A stretch of DNA of 64,000 bases. Source: Flavipsychrobacter sp. (GTDB taxonomy: Bacteria; Bacteroidota; Bacteroidia; Chitinophagales; Chitinophagaceae). The stretch spans positions 127,115 to 191,114 of the forward strand of contig JANINW010000018.1 in NCBI GenBank assembly GCA_024508935.1, in the 5' to 3' direction. A model generated the notes under the pieces. That model saw nothing but the letters and a program-made list of their open reading frames with translations. It was not told the DNA's origin and did no database searches. The stretch's first letter is position 1. Each line of letters begins with the position of its first letter. The translations under genes were made by a program, and so were the position numbers. Of the stretch, positions 18,197 through 27,907 are shown in pieces.

Positions 18197-21043
18197 TTAT
18201 TTACTTAAGTGCATGCTACGCTCTTTGTATAGCTGACGGAACCACGGGTCTCTAAGGTTTTTAATAAACCTGATAGCCTCACCCGTGCTCTTCATTTCAG
18301 GGCCCAGCTCCTTATTTACGTTAGGGAATTTATTGAAGCTAAATACCGGCTCCTTTACGGCAAAGCCTTCCAGCTTTTTCTCAATTTTAAAATCTTTTAG
18401 CTTTTTCTCGCCCATCATTACTTGGGTGGCAATGTTCAGATACGGAACTCCGTATGCTTTGGCTATGAATGGTGTAGTACGGCTCGCACGAGGGTTGGCC
18501 TCTATCACAAATACCTTACCGTCTTTAATAGCATATTGTATATTTATGAGGCCTTTTATGTTCAGGCGCAAAGCTATCTTCTTCGCAATGTCTATCATCT
18601 CATCCACTTCTAACTGTCCCAGGTTAAAAGACGGCAAAACAGAGTGGCTATCTCCGCTGTGGATGCCCGCTGGTTCAATATGCTCCATTACACCCATTAT
18701 GTGTACATCTTCACCATCGCATATAGCATCTATCTCCGCTTCCTGGCAGCGGTCAAGAAAATGATCAATCAATATTTTATTACCTGGCAAGTGTTTCAAC
18801 AAGCTCAGCACACTGCTTTCCAGTTCTTCATCATTTATTACAATGCGCATGCGCTGGCCTCCTAAAACATAAGATGGGCGAACCAGTACAGGATAGCCTA
18901 CCTGGTTAGCTACTTCTATCGCTTCGTCAGTAGTATAGGCAGTACCATAGTTAGGATAAGGAATATGCAGTTCTTTCAGCATATCACTAAAGCGGCCGCG
19001 GTCTTCAGCAATATCCATATCATCGAAAGAAGTACCTATGATGCGGATGCCTTTTTCACTCAGGCGCTTCGCCAGTTTCAAAGCTGTTTGCCCTCCTAAT
19101 TGTACTATTACACCATAGGGTTTTTCATGTTCAATTATTTCCCACAAATGTTCCCAATAAACCGGCTCGAAGTATAGTTTGTCCGCTATGTCAAAGTCTG
19201 TAGATACTGTTTCGGGATTGCAGTTTACCATAATGGCTTCATAACCACAATCTTTGATCGCCATCAAACCGTGTGTACAGCAATAGTCGAATTCGATGCC
19301 CTGGCCTATACGATTAGGACCTGAACCTAATACTATGATCTTCTTTTTCCCAGAGATATTACTTTCTGAAGAAGTTATTGGTGTTTGAGAGAGCGGCCCC
19401 TGCTCAAATGTGCTGTAGAAATACGGTGTCTTGGCTTCAAACTCCGCGCTGCAGGTATCTACCATTTTATACACGCGGGTAATGCCGGCCTTTTTACGAT
19501 GCTCATACACTTCTTCAGTAGTACAGTCCTTCACCAGGTCAGCTATTTGTTCATCGCTGAAGCCCATTTGTTTTGCTTCGCGCAGTAGCTCATCCGGCAT
19601 CTTATCCAGGTGCTTTATTTCAGCTATGCGGTTCTCCAGTTTTACTATATCCTGTATCTGGTACAGGAACCAGCGGTCTATCTGTGTAATCTCGCGTATG
19701 GTCTTTATTGACACACCTGCCGCAATTGCTTCTTTTATACGGAAGATACGGTCCCAGGTCGGGCGTTTAATACTCTCTAATAGCTCTTCCGGTTTCAGGC
19801 GTTGTGCGCTGATGAAGGAAAGACCGGTCGCATTATTTTCCAGGCTCTGGCAAGCTTTCTGCAACGCTTCGGGAAATGTACGTCCTATAGCCATTACTTC
19901 ACCTACCGATTTCATCTGCAGGCCCAGTGTATCATCTGCCCCTTTGAATTTATCGAAATTCCAGCGGGGCATCTTTACTATTACATAGTCCAGTGCCGGC
20001 TCGAAATAGGCGGAGGTAGTTTGTGTGATCTGGTTCTTCAATTCATCCAGCGCATAACCTATGGCCAGTTTTGCAGCTATCTTGGCTATAGGATAGCCGG
20101 TAGCTTTTGACGCCAGTGCTGACGAACGGCTCACACGCGGATTTATCTCAATGGCTATTATTTCTTCTGTTTCAGGATTAAGGGCGAACTGCACGTTACA
20201 GCCTCCGGCAAAATTGCCGAGATCACGCATCATTTTGATAGCCGTATTACGCATCAGCTGGAATGCGGTATCACTTAAGGTCATCGCAGGCGCTACAGTA
20301 ATACTATCGCCGGTATGGATGCCCATTGGGTCGAAGTTTTCTACTGTACAAATAATAACCACGTTATCATTCATATCGCGCAGCAGCTCCAGCTCAAATT
20401 CTTTCCAGCCCAGCATGGCTTTTTCTACCAGTACTTCGTGTATAGGCGAAGCAGTAAGGCCCCTGTCAAGTGCACCGTCCAGTTCGTCTTTGTGCATTAC
20501 GAAACCGCCACCGGTACCTCCCAGCGTAAACGAAGGACGTATCACTATCGGCAATCCTATTTCCTGCGCAAACTCCTTACCTTCCAATAGCGAGTTGGCC
20601 GTGCGGGCCGTAGCCACCGGCACGCCAAGTTCTATCATCCATTTGCGGAAAAGTTCCCGGTCCTCAGCCTTATCTATTGCTTTAATATCTACCCCGATCA
20701 GGCGTACATTGTATTTTTCCCATATGCCGAGCTCTTCTGCTTCCTTAGCCAGGTTTAGTGCTGTTTGTCCACCCATGGTAGGCAGTACAGCATCTATCTC
20801 ATTTTCTTCCAGTATCTGTTCAATACTTTCTATTGTTAATGGCAGCAGGTATACTTTATCTGCCACTATCGGGTCGGTCATTATGGTAGCCGGGTTAGAA
20901 TTGACAAGTATCACCTTTATCCCTTCTTCCCTCAGGCTGCGGGCAGCCTGTGAACCTGAATAATCGAACTCGCAGGCCTGGCCTATAATAATGGGTCCCG
21001 AACCTATAATCAATACTGTTTTAATGGAATTGTCGCGCGGCAT
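18197..21043 (-). CDS. carB: Carbamoyl-phosphate synthase large subunit, short form without MGS domain
   Basis: 948 residues against about 1070 for E. coli CarB. Two ATP-grasp halves are intact: the first begins [22 protein letters not shown] and includes [12 protein letters not shown]; the second begins [19 protein letters not shown] and includes [11 protein letters not shown]. The protein stops after [20 protein letters not shown]..., so the C-terminal MGS-like allosteric domain (ornithine/UMP binding in E. coli) is missing. It makes carbamoyl phosphate for arginine and pyrimidines with CarA, which is not adjacent. The clean end with stop and terminator suggests a natural lineage form, not a truncation. 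Confidence 0.93.
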   Translation of the reverse strand: MPRDNSIKTVLIIGSGPIIIGQACEFDYSGSQAARSLREEGIKVILVNSNPATIMTDPIVADKVYLLPLTIESIEQILEENEIDAVLPTMGGQTALNLAKEAEELGIWEKYNVRLIGVDIKAIDKAEDRELFRKWMIELGVPVATARTANSLLEGKEFAQEIGLPIVIRPSFTLGGTGGGFVMHKDELDGALDRGLTASPIHEVLVEKAMLGWKEFELELLRDMNDNVVIICTVENFDPMGIHTGDSITVAPAMTLSDTAFQLMRNTAIKMMRDLGNFAGGCNVQFALNPETEEIIAIEINPRVSRSSALASKATGYPIAKIAAKLAIGYALDELKNQITQTTSAYFEPALDYVIVKMPRWNFDKFKGADDTLGLQMKSVGEVMAIGRTFPEALQKACQSLENNATGLSFISAQRLKPEELLESIKRPTWDRIFRIKEAIAAGVSIKTIREITQIDRWFLYQIQDIVKLENRIAEIKHLDKMPDELLREAKQMGFSDEQIADLVKDCTTEEVYEHRKKAGITRVYKMVDTCSAEFEAKTPYFYSTFEQGPLSQTPITSSESNISGKKKIIVLGSGPNRIGQGIEFDYCCTHGLMAIKDCGYEAIMVNCNPETVSTDFDIADKLYFEPVYWEHLWEIIEHEKPYGVIVQLGGQTALKLAKRLSEKGIRIIGTSFDDMDIAEDRGRFSDMLKELHIPYPNYGTAYTTDEAIEVANQVGYPVLVRPSYVLGGQRMRIVINDEELESSVLSLLKHLPGNKILIDHFLDRCQEAEIDAICDGEDVHIMGVMEHIEPAGIHSGDSHSVLPSFNLGQLEVDEMIDIAKKIALRLNIKGLINIQYAIKDGKVFVIEANPRASRTTPFIAKAYGVPYLNIATQVMMGEKKLKDFKIEKKLEGFAVKEPVFSFNKFPNVNKELGPEMKSTGEAIRFIKNLRDPWFRQLYKERSMHLSK

Positions 21044-21100
21044 CTTTTAAGAAAAAAATGAAAATTTATAATGTAAAGGCGCGCTGAGCAGATACAAAAA

Positions 21101-21117
21101 TCGGGCTCAACGCCCGA
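21101..21117 (-). promoter_or_regulatory. Terminator-like hairpin at the very 5' end of the carB transcript
   Basis: Minus-strand stem TCGGGC/GCCCGA (loop GTTGA) followed by TTTTTG. It begins about 5 nt after the -7 element at 21122-21129, so it would form at or near +1 of the carB mRNA, about 60 nt before the start codon. It could be an attenuator or a 5'-protecting stem. Confidence 0.5.
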
Positions 21118-21121
21118 GGCG

Positions 21122-21129
21122 CAAAAGTA
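21122..21129 (-). promoter_or_regulatory. -7 element (TACTTTTG) of carB
   Basis: Minus-strand TACTTTTG followed by CG, 78 nt before ATG 21043; predicts a leader of about 70 nt. Confidence 0.55.
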
Positions 21130-21153
21130 AGAAAAAATCCCTTAAATAGCGCA

Positions 21154-21183
21154 ATAAAAAGCAAATGCCCGGATAAACCGGGC
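21154..21183 (-). terminator. Intrinsic terminator after the LVIVD lipoprotein gene
   Basis: Stem GCCCGG/CCGGGC (21167-21172 with 21178-21183). On the minus strand it is followed by ATTTGCTTTTT. Lies 30 bp past the stop of the 21213 gene. Confidence 0.8.
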
Positions 21184-21212
21184 AATGCTTATTGTTCAAC
21201 CTGTAGAAATGC

Positions 21213-21977
21213 TTAATTCGTGATCTTGGCCATAAGGTTTACATCATCATTTGCTCCTAATGTATACAGTGCTGTACCGCCTTGTATCATGCATACCATA
21301 AGGTCATCTGCTATTATAACATCATAAAAGGTTTCGCCGGCCAGCTGTTTCAGCAGCTTGGGGTATATAGGGTCTGTAATATCATATATATTCATTCCGT
21401 TCTCGCCGTTACACACATACAGGCGGTTCCCTTTCATACCCAATCCCCAGGGGCTGGTCATAGGCACAGCATTGCGCTGTATGGGCTGTAATATGTACTT
21501 CACGTCGTACACTATCAGGGCACTCATATTGCCACCGCACCGGCTGCTGCTGCGAACGGTTACGTATGCCAGTGAATCATTTGCCACAACAGGGTCGCAG
21601 GCGCGTACGTGGGTAGCTTGTGCCAGCTTTGCAGGATGTGCCGGATCGGCCAGTGAATATATATACATGGCACTGCTGGAACCAATGAAAAGTTTGTCTT
21701 TAAAGCTATAGATGGTCTCTACGTTGAAACCAACGTTGATATTGCCTTTCAGCTGCGGATTGGCAGAAGTAGCCAATGAATAGGTATATAATTTCTGGTC
21801 GTCTACCACATATAGATAATCATTGGCTATTGTAAAGCGGGCCAGAGAGCCGCCTTGCCCGGTAGTGCCGCTGCCACTTGTAGCACCCGTAGTTTTATTG
21901 GCGCTGGTACTGCTATCCTTATCGCAGGCCGAAAAAAATACAGTAATTACTGATAATATTGTTATTAATTTTTTCAT
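21213..21977 (-). CDS. Lipoprotein with LVIVD-type beta-propeller repeats
   Basis: 254 residues. Lipoprotein signal MKKLITILSVITVFFSAC with Cys 18 as the lipidation site, then a Ser/Thr/Gly-rich linker. The rest consists of repeats built around short strands such as LYTYSLATSANPQ, MYIYSLADPAHPA, LIVYDVKY and MNIYDITDPIYPK, the LVIVD repeat seen in surface propellers. Predicted to be surface or periplasmic, with an unknown ligand. The neighbouring gene 22002-22577 encodes a companion lipoprotein with one such repeat; the two genes are 24 bp apart and probably form an operon. Confidence 0.8.
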   Translation of the reverse strand: MKKLITILSVITVFFSACDKDSSTSANKTTGATSGSGTTGQGGSLARFTIANDYLYVVDDQKLYTYSLATSANPQLKGNINVGFNVETIYSFKDKLFIGSSSAMYIYSLADPAHPAKLAQATHVRACDPVVANDSLAYVTVRSSSRCGGNMSALIVYDVKYILQPIQRNAVPMTSPWGLGMKGNRLYVCNGENGMNIYDITDPIYPKLLKQLAGETFYDVIIADDLMVCMIQGGTALYTLGANDDVNLMAKITN

Positions 21978-22001
21978 GAGCTGAATGTTTTGAAGGGTTA
22001 A

Positions 22002-22577
22002 CTATTTTCTGCACTTAGGATATTTCAGTGTTTTTGTCTCCCATCCAACTACTTGTCCTTTCGATGCCTCTACACATTCATAGTATCCCGAGCCCGGTGG
22101 CTGGTTGCCATCTACCATGTGGAACACACTGGTTATACGGTCAGCTACTTTCACATCATTGATATTGCTGATATCCAATACAACCAGGTCATTCAGGTTA
22201 TTGGTATACAATATGTTATCCTTTATTGCCATTTCCTGTGCGCCCAAGACATTGATGAATTTCAGTTTTTGAGGATTGGCAGGTTGTTTTACCAAAATCA
22301 CGTGGATGCCTTTGCCTGCCTCAAGCTGGTAAAGCGTATCTCCTTTAATATATATTTTACCCCCGTTCTCTATCAGCTTAGGGTCTACAGCTTTGATAGC
22401 AGAAGCACCGGGATCGTTATTATACACAGGTGCCCAGCCATCTACTTCGGCGGGGGGATCATTACTAGGCTGCGGTTCCCGCTGTTTTGTGCCAAATGGG
22501 TCGCAGGAAGAAGCGGCTATCGCCAGTAGAGAAAATGCCAGCCATAAGGGCTTTTTTAATCTTTGATCGATGTTCAT
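22002..22577 (-). CDS. Lipoprotein, companion of the LVIVD protein
   Basis: 191 residues from ATG 22577; the open frame runs further up to 22625 but MNIDQRLKKPLWLAFSLLA gives a proper export signal. Lipobox IAASSC precedes a proline/acidic linker. The body contains one LVIVD-like strand set (LNDLVVLDISNINDVKVADR) and ends with a lysine/cysteine tail. No enzymatic motif. Same strand and spacing suggest co-expression with the downstream LVIVD lipoprotein. Confidence 0.75.
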   Translation of the reverse strand: MNIDQRLKKPLWLAFSLLAIAASSCDPFGTKQREPQPSNDPPAEVDGWAPVYNNDPGASAIKAVDPKLIENGGKIYIKGDTLYQLEAGKGIHVILVKQPANPQKLKFINVLGAQEMAIKDNILYTNNLNDLVVLDISNINDVKVADRITSVFHMVDGNQPPGSGYYECVEASKGQVVGWETKTLKYPKCRK

Positions 22578-22839
22578 AGTTGAGTAGTATTTTGAATGTA
22601 TTTGAGGCAATGAGATACAAAACAAAATCCGTGCTAATTTTTGCTATATATATAAACTTATTTTTTTGTAATACATGTTAAATTCTTCAAACACATAGTT
22701 TTATTAGTCAACTTAAACTTTGGGTTATAATTCCTTTATCTTTACAAAAACAGGGGAAATTTCTCTATTTCGGGCAGAAATGGGCTAATTTTTCGCATTT
22801 TTGCCAATATTCTCAAAATAGCAGCCGTAACGAATCAAT

Positions 22840-23862
22840 ATGGGATTGTTCAATTTTCTAACGCAAGAAATTGCCATAGACTTGGGTACCGCCAATACCC
22901 TAATCATACATAACGACCAGGTAGTAGTGGATGAGCCTTCTATAGTAGCTATAGACAGGATAACAAGCAAAATTGTAGCCGTTGGTAAGAAGGCTATGAT
23001 GATGCACGAGAAGACCCATGAAAATTTAAAAACGATTCGCCCGCTGAAAGACGGCGTTATAGCTGATTTTAACGCAGCAGAAGGTATGCTGCGCGAAATG
23101 ATAAAACTGGTTTACCCTAAAAAACCATTATTCCCCCCAAGCTGGAGAATGGTAATATGCATACCATCCAGCATAACAGAAGTAGAAAAACGTGCCGTAC
23201 GCGACTCTGCAGAACAAGCAGGCGCTAAAGAGGTATATATGATACACGAGCCTATGGCCGCCGCATTGGGTATAGGTATTGATGTAGAAGAACCTACCGG
23301 TAATATGATCATTGATATAGGCGGTGGTACTACCGGTATATCGGTAATTGCTTTAGCAGGTATCGTTTGTGATCAGTCTATCCGTATTGCGGGTGACGAA
23401 TTTACCATGGATATAATGGAAGCAATGCGCCGTTACCATAGCCTGATGATCGGTGAACGCACTGCTGAACAAATTAAAATACATGTAGGTTCTGCGCTTA
23501 AGGATCTAGATAACCCACCTGATGATATTGCTGTTAACGGCCGTGACCTTGTAACGGGTATTCCTAAGCAAATAATGGTGTCTTACCAGGAAGTAGCAGA
23601 AGCACTGGATAAATCTATCTTCAAAATAGAAGAAGCTATTCTTAAAGCATTGGAAAGCACACCGCCGGAACTGGCCGCAGATATTTATCGCCGTGGTTTG
23701 TACCTAACAGGTGGTGGTGCATTGCTTCGCGGTCTGGATAAACGCATCTCACACAAAATAAAACTTCCGGTACATGTAGCAGATGACCCTCTGCGTGCAG
23801 TGGTACGCGGTACGGGTATGGCGCTGAAGAATATTGCCAAGATGCCGTTCCTGATGAAATAA
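22840..23862 (+). CDS. mreB: Rod shape-determining protein MreB
   Basis: 340 residues. Actin-like ATPase that organises lateral cell-wall synthesis at the inner membrane. N-terminal membrane-binding and phosphate-1 segment MGLFNFLTQEIAIDLGTANT; phosphate-2 and adenosine motifs IDIGGGTTGISVIAL and LTGGGALLRGLD; IHEPMAAALG near the centre. First gene of mreBCD. The 214-bp upstream gap must hold its promoter, but no clean TAnnTTTG is visible there. Confidence 0.97.
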   Translation: MGLFNFLTQEIAIDLGTANTLIIHNDQVVVDEPSIVAIDRITSKIVAVGKKAMMMHEKTHENLKTIRPLKDGVIADFNAAEGMLREMIKLVYPKKPLFPPSWRMVICIPSSITEVEKRAVRDSAEQAGAKEVYMIHEPMAAALGIGIDVEEPTGNMIIDIGGGTTGISVIALAGIVCDQSIRIAGDEFTMDIMEAMRRYHSLMIGERTAEQIKIHVGSALKDLDNPPDDIAVNGRDLVTGIPKQIMVSYQEVAEALDKSIFKIEEAILKALESTPPELAADIYRRGLYLTGGGALLRGLDKRISHKIKLPVHVADDPLRAVVRGTGMALKNIAKMPFLMK

Positions 23863-23888
23863 TATTTTGTAACACATCTGCCTGAAAG

Positions 23889-24743
23889 GTGCGCAATTTT
23901 ATACTGTTTGTACGCCGTTTTTTCAATCTCATACTCTTTTTAGTATTAGAGATCGTGTGCATCATACTGATAGCACGCACTAATACTATACAGGGTAATG
24001 ATATTATGAGCTCTGCCAATACTGCGGCAGGGCTTATGTACAAACAGCAAAATGATGTAGTCTACTATTTTGGCCTGCGCCGCATGAATGACAGCCTTGT
24101 AAATGAGAATGCAAGGCTGCGTTTGGAAATGGCTGCTTACAAAAGCTTTGATACGCTGCGCGATACCAATGTGCGTATCGCTATTCAATCTACAGATACC
24201 AACAAACATATAGTTGAGTATAACCAATACTTCTATCGTACGGCACGTGTTATCAACAACTCTGTAACTGAAGCTAATAACTATATTACCATTAACCGCG
24301 GTAGCAAAGATGGCATCAGCAAAAACATGGCTGTGATTTCGGGTACAGGTATTGTAGGGCGTATCGTCCATGTGTCTGCACATTTTGCCAGTGCATTATC
24401 TGTACTCAGTGTAAAACAAAAAGTAAGTGCTAAACTGAAAACGGGCGAAATAGGTTATATAACATGGGATGGCGTACATCCCGATGTAATGGCAATGGAA
24501 GATGTGCCGCAGCAGATAAAAGTAAAACGCGGCGATTCTGTTTTTACTACCAGCTATTCATTTTTCCCTGCAGACATACTTATAGGCACCGTATATAAAA
24601 CATCGTCTATAAAGAAGAACAACCAGCAGATACTGTACCTGCATCCGTCAACCAATTTCAGGAACCTGCAGTATGTATATGTGGTGGAAAATAAAATGAT
24701 GGATGAACGTAAACAATTGGAGGACTCTGTAAAAGCAAAATAA
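23889..24743 (+). CDS. mreC: Rod shape-determining protein MreC
   Basis: 284 residues from a GTG start. MRNFILFVRRFFNLILFLVLEI gives a short cytoplasmic start and one span (about 5-27). A coiled-coil stretch around NDSLVNENARLRLEM leads into two beta-barrel domains (ITINRGSKDGISKNMAVIS ... GVVG-type glycine turns). MreC links MreBD to the elongation synthase complex in the periplasm. Its last base overlaps the mreD start (TAATG), so translation is coupled. Confidence 0.94.
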   Translation: MRNFILFVRRFFNLILFLVLEIVCIILIARTNTIQGNDIMSSANTAAGLMYKQQNDVVYYFGLRRMNDSLVNENARLRLEMAAYKSFDTLRDTNVRIAIQSTDTNKHIVEYNQYFYRTARVINNSVTEANNYITINRGSKDGISKNMAVISGTGIVGRIVHVSAHFASALSVLSVKQKVSAKLKTGEIGYITWDGVHPDVMAMEDVPQQIKVKRGDSVFTTSYSFFPADILIGTVYKTSSIKKNNQQILYLHPSTNFRNLQYVYVVENKMMDERKQLEDSVKAK

Positions 24744-25288
24744 TGAGCGTCTATTTGAAAAACTTTTTACGGTTCACTTTCATCCTGCTGATACAGGTGC
24801 TGATACTGAATAAGATAGCTTTACGCTGGTGGGCACAGCCGGCAGGCTTTCCTGTGTTCACGCCATTTATCTACCCTTTATTTATTTTACTCCTGCCCTT
24901 CGAAACGCCGGTATGGGCTTTACTGATGCTGGGCTTCATTGCAGGCATCAGCGTAGATACTTTCATGAATACGGCTGGTATGCACGCCTGTGCTACAGTG
25001 CTTATTGCCTACTTGCGTACCAATGTTTTAAATGCCTTACTCCCTAAAAACTTATCTGAATATCCTAATCAGTCGCCTTCTGTAAAGAATATGAACTGGA
25101 TGCCTTTCCTGGTGTATGCCAGCTTCCTTATTCTTTTGCACCATACTATTTTCTTTGTACTGGAACTGTGGAGTGTATCTAATATCGGTTACCTGCTGCT
25201 GAAGATATTTGCATCAAGCATTACTTCGGTATTATTCATCATTGTTTACCTGCTGCTGTTTACCCGCCAGGTAAATGCAAGGAGCTGA
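24743..25288 (+). CDS. mreD: Rod shape-determining protein MreD
   Basis: 181 residues, almost entirely hydrophobic with five to six spans. The start overlaps the mreC stop. Sequence is poorly conserved in this family, but size, topology, the GFIAGISVDTFMNTAGMHA stretch and the position after mreC support the call. The penicillin-binding protein 2 and RodA genes that often follow mreD are not here; the operon ends one base before the stop of a convergent glycosyltransferase. Confidence 0.9.
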   Translation: MSVYLKNFLRFTFILLIQVLILNKIALRWWAQPAGFPVFTPFIYPLFILLLPFETPVWALLMLGFIAGISVDTFMNTAGMHACATVLIAYLRTNVLNALLPKNLSEYPNQSPSVKNMNWMPFLVYASFLILLHHTIFFVLELWSVSNIGYLLLKIFASSITSVLFIIVYLLLFTRQVNARS

Positions 25289-25289
25289 T

Positions 25290-26417
25290 CTACTGCTTCA
25301 CGCATTTCATCATACTGTCCCAAAGCAGGTCAGCGCTTTTATCCCAGTCAAATTTCTTCACCTGCTCAGGCGCTGCTGCAACAAGCTTCGCACGCAGTGC
25401 TTCGTCTTTATAAAGCATTTGCATTTTATCGGCTATATCCTGCACATTGGTCGGGTCTACCAATAGTCCTGCATCACCTGCTACTTCAGGCATCGATGAA
25501 GTATTACTTACTATCACCGGCACATTGCATTCCAGGGCTTCCAATATAGGTATGCCAAATCCTTCAAACAAAGAAGCATATACCATGGCATAAGCACCAC
25601 CTATTACTTTCGATAACTCTGCCACATCCATATAGCCTACCCATTTCACGTCTTCCTTGAATGGCATCTCTTCTTTCATTTCCAGCACTTCATCGTATTT
25701 CCATGCCAGGCGGCCCACTATCACCAGCTTCATATTACTGCGCTGGCGTTTTTTAAATGCAATAAATGCCTTCAGCAGGTTCACAATGTTTTTACGGGGA
25801 TGCAGCGCACCTGCAAAAACAAAATATTCGCAGCCATCAGCATATTTACTTTTTACAGCTTCTTTTCCCTCCCACCCAAGCGGTTTGTATTCAGCATGTG
25901 CACCATTATGCACTACATCTATTTTATCCGGAGCTATTCCGTAGTGTTCGGTAATATCTTTTTTAGAAAAGTTCGATACGGTTACGATACGATCGGCACG
26001 TTTTGCGAACAATGGAGAATAATGTCTCCAATACATGCGGTGGCTGGCAACCACATGCTTAGGATAGTGTTCAAATGCCAGATCGTGGATGACCAAGCAG
26101 GTGGGCACTTTGGTGCTTAATGACAAATATCCGTCAGGCGATAAGAACAGGTCTGCCTTATACTTGCGCAACATATAAGGTATACCCCATTCAAACCACA
26201 AGTAAAATAATATAGGATGCCTGGCTTGTGGCGGCAATACTACCGGGGTAACATTCGTGGCAAAAACAAAAGAGGGGTCGTAAGGCCTGTCGAAAAAAAA
26301 GATGAACTCATGTTCCGGATGACGTCGCACCATCCTTTCTAATGTCTGGTGCGTGAACCAACCTATGCCTTCTAATTTCCCCTTTAACAGTAACCTTGTA
26401 TTTACGGCAATGCGCAT
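25290..26417 (-). CDS. GT4-family glycosyltransferase
   Basis: 375 residues from MRIAVNTRLLLKGKLEGIG at ATG 26417; the open frame extends upstream without need. GT-B fold: acceptor half with IGWFTHQTLERM and ADRIVTVSNFSKKDI; donor half with FVFAGALHPRKNIVNLLKAF and the E-x7-E signature in SLFEGFGIPILEALECNVPV. Membrane-peripheral enzyme, likely adding mannose or a related sugar to a surface glycan. It diverges from a flippase gene 42 bp away, supporting a role in polysaccharide or O-antigen assembly. Confidence 0.88.
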   Translation of the reverse strand: MRIAVNTRLLLKGKLEGIGWFTHQTLERMVRRHPEHEFIFFFDRPYDPSFVFATNVTPVVLPPQARHPILFYLWFEWGIPYMLRKYKADLFLSPDGYLSLSTKVPTCLVIHDLAFEHYPKHVVASHRMYWRHYSPLFAKRADRIVTVSNFSKKDITEHYGIAPDKIDVVHNGAHAEYKPLGWEGKEAVKSKYADGCEYFVFAGALHPRKNIVNLLKAFIAFKKRQRSNMKLVIVGRLAWKYDEVLEMKEEMPFKEDVKWVGYMDVAELSKVIGGAYAMVYASLFEGFGIPILEALECNVPVIVSNTSSMPEVAGDAGLLVDPTNVQDIADKMQMLYKDEALRAKLVAAAPEQVKKFDWDKSADLLWDSMMKCVKQ

Positions 26418-26426
26418 AGCTGGCGA

Positions 26427-26434
26427 CAAAAATA
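26427..26434 (-). promoter_or_regulatory. -7 element (TATTTTTG) of the GT4 gene
   Basis: Minus-strand TATTTTTG followed by TC, 9 nt before ATG 26417; predicts a leader of about 4 nt. Confidence 0.5.
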
Positions 26435-26459
26435 TAATTTTACCGATTATACCCTGCGA

Positions 26460-27905
26460 ATGCGTCGTTTTTTTGTGAAAAACCTGCTTTTTGTACTGGC
26501 CGTCAACCTTTTGGTGAAGCCAGTGTGGGTATTTATGATAGACCGGACCGTGCAAAACAGGGTGGGGCACGCAGCATACGGTACTTACCAGGCCTTATTC
26601 AACCTGGGTCTTATTTTCCAGATATTACTCGACTTTGGCCTTTCTTACTATAATACCCGTATCATAGCCCAGAATCCAGAGAAGCTAAAAACTATGTTCC
26701 CCGGCTTATTGTCTACGCGTTTATTACTTATCCTTCTATATACAACTTTGGTTGTTGTATTGGGCTTCGTTGTGGGCTACAGAGGGGCGGAACTTGTTTT
26801 GCTAAGCGGCATTTTAATGATACAGGCACTTAGCTCCCTGCTGCAGTTCCTTCGCAGTAATGTAGCTGCCCTGCATCATTTCCGTACAGATGGGGTGCTT
26901 TCTGTTACCGACCGTTTATTAATGATATTGGTTTGTGGTTATTTATTATTCGCTCCATCCACCCGAGGACAGTTTAAGATTGAATGGTTTGTAGTGTCGC
27001 AAATACTATGCTATCTCGCTGCGGTTATTATTGCTTTTATTGTATTAGGTAAGATATCACACTTAAAGCTGCGATTTGCCTTTGATGGCAGTTCAATACT
27101 ACCCGTGATCAAGGCCAGCCTGCCGTATGCGTTGCTGGTGTTCTTAATGGCAGTACATATGCGCAGCGATACCATATTGGTGGAGCGTTTATGCGGGACA
27201 GAAGGAAAAAACCAGGCCGGTATTTATGCCGCCGGCTACCGTTTGCTGGATGTAGGAAATATGTTCGGGCTGATGTTTGCAGGTATGCTGCTGCCTATGT
27301 TTGGACGTATGCTTGCCGAAAAAAAAGATGTGCGCCCTATTATAAAACTGTGTGTCAATATTATGTTGCCGGTGGCATTCACGCTGGCTGTAGCTGCATT
27401 CTTTTACGGCAATTATATCATGCAGGCTTTATATACCCATGCTACCGAAAATGACGGATTGGTATTTGCATGGCTGATGGCTACTTTCCCAGCCTACTGC
27501 ATGATGTATGTGTATTCGACCTTGCTTACAGCAAATGGCAATATCCGGTTGCTTACAAAAATTGCTTTTGCAGGTGTACTCATTAATCTCGCCCTCAATT
27601 TCATACTTATTCCGAAGTATTTTGCTTTAGGCGCCGCTTTCACCACTTTCATTACACAATCTACCTTATCAACCTGTTTTATGCTGTTTTCTGCCAAACG
27701 CCTAGCAATAGGCAAAAGTGTAAAATGGATAGGCGCACACGTAGGTTTCTTATTATTTATTGTGCTTGTCGGTTGTAGCATACAGCTGCTCAATATCAAC
27801 TGGAAACTACAGCTGGCCGGGCTGGGACTAATAGCCGGTGTAGCCATGTTCATCTTCCGGTTCGTAACTATTAGTGCGCTCCGGCAACTGGCTGCAAGAA
27901 ATTGA
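26460..27905 (+). CDS. Oligosaccharide flippase family protein (Wzx/MOP superfamily)
   Basis: 481 residues with about 12-14 predicted spans. It opens MRRFFVKNLLFVLAVNLLVKP and has family features such as GHAAYGTYQALFNLG, FGLSYYNTRIIA and the charged loop MRSDTILVERLCGTEG. MOP-family flippases move lipid-linked glycans across the inner membrane. Divergent from a GT4 enzyme, convergent with the YihY/BrkB gene. Confidence 0.85.
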   Translation: MRRFFVKNLLFVLAVNLLVKPVWVFMIDRTVQNRVGHAAYGTYQALFNLGLIFQILLDFGLSYYNTRIIAQNPEKLKTMFPGLLSTRLLLILLYTTLVVVLGFVVGYRGAELVLLSGILMIQALSSLLQFLRSNVAALHHFRTDGVLSVTDRLLMILVCGYLLFAPSTRGQFKIEWFVVSQILCYLAAVIIAFIVLGKISHLKLRFAFDGSSILPVIKASLPYALLVFLMAVHMRSDTILVERLCGTEGKNQAGIYAAGYRLLDVGNMFGLMFAGMLLPMFGRMLAEKKDVRPIIKLCVNIMLPVAFTLAVAAFFYGNYIMQALYTHATENDGLVFAWLMATFPAYCMMYVYSTLLTANGNIRLLTKIAFAGVLINLALNFILIPKYFALGAAFTTFITQSTLSTCFMLFSAKRLAIGKSVKWIGAHVGFLLFIVLVGCSIQLLNINWKLQLAGLGLIAGVAMFIFRFVTISALRQLAARN

Positions 27906-27907
27906 TA

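Noticed and set aside
20151..20963. 270-codon frame antisense to carB
   Set aside because: Shadow frame; carB on the other strand has full domain structure and homology.
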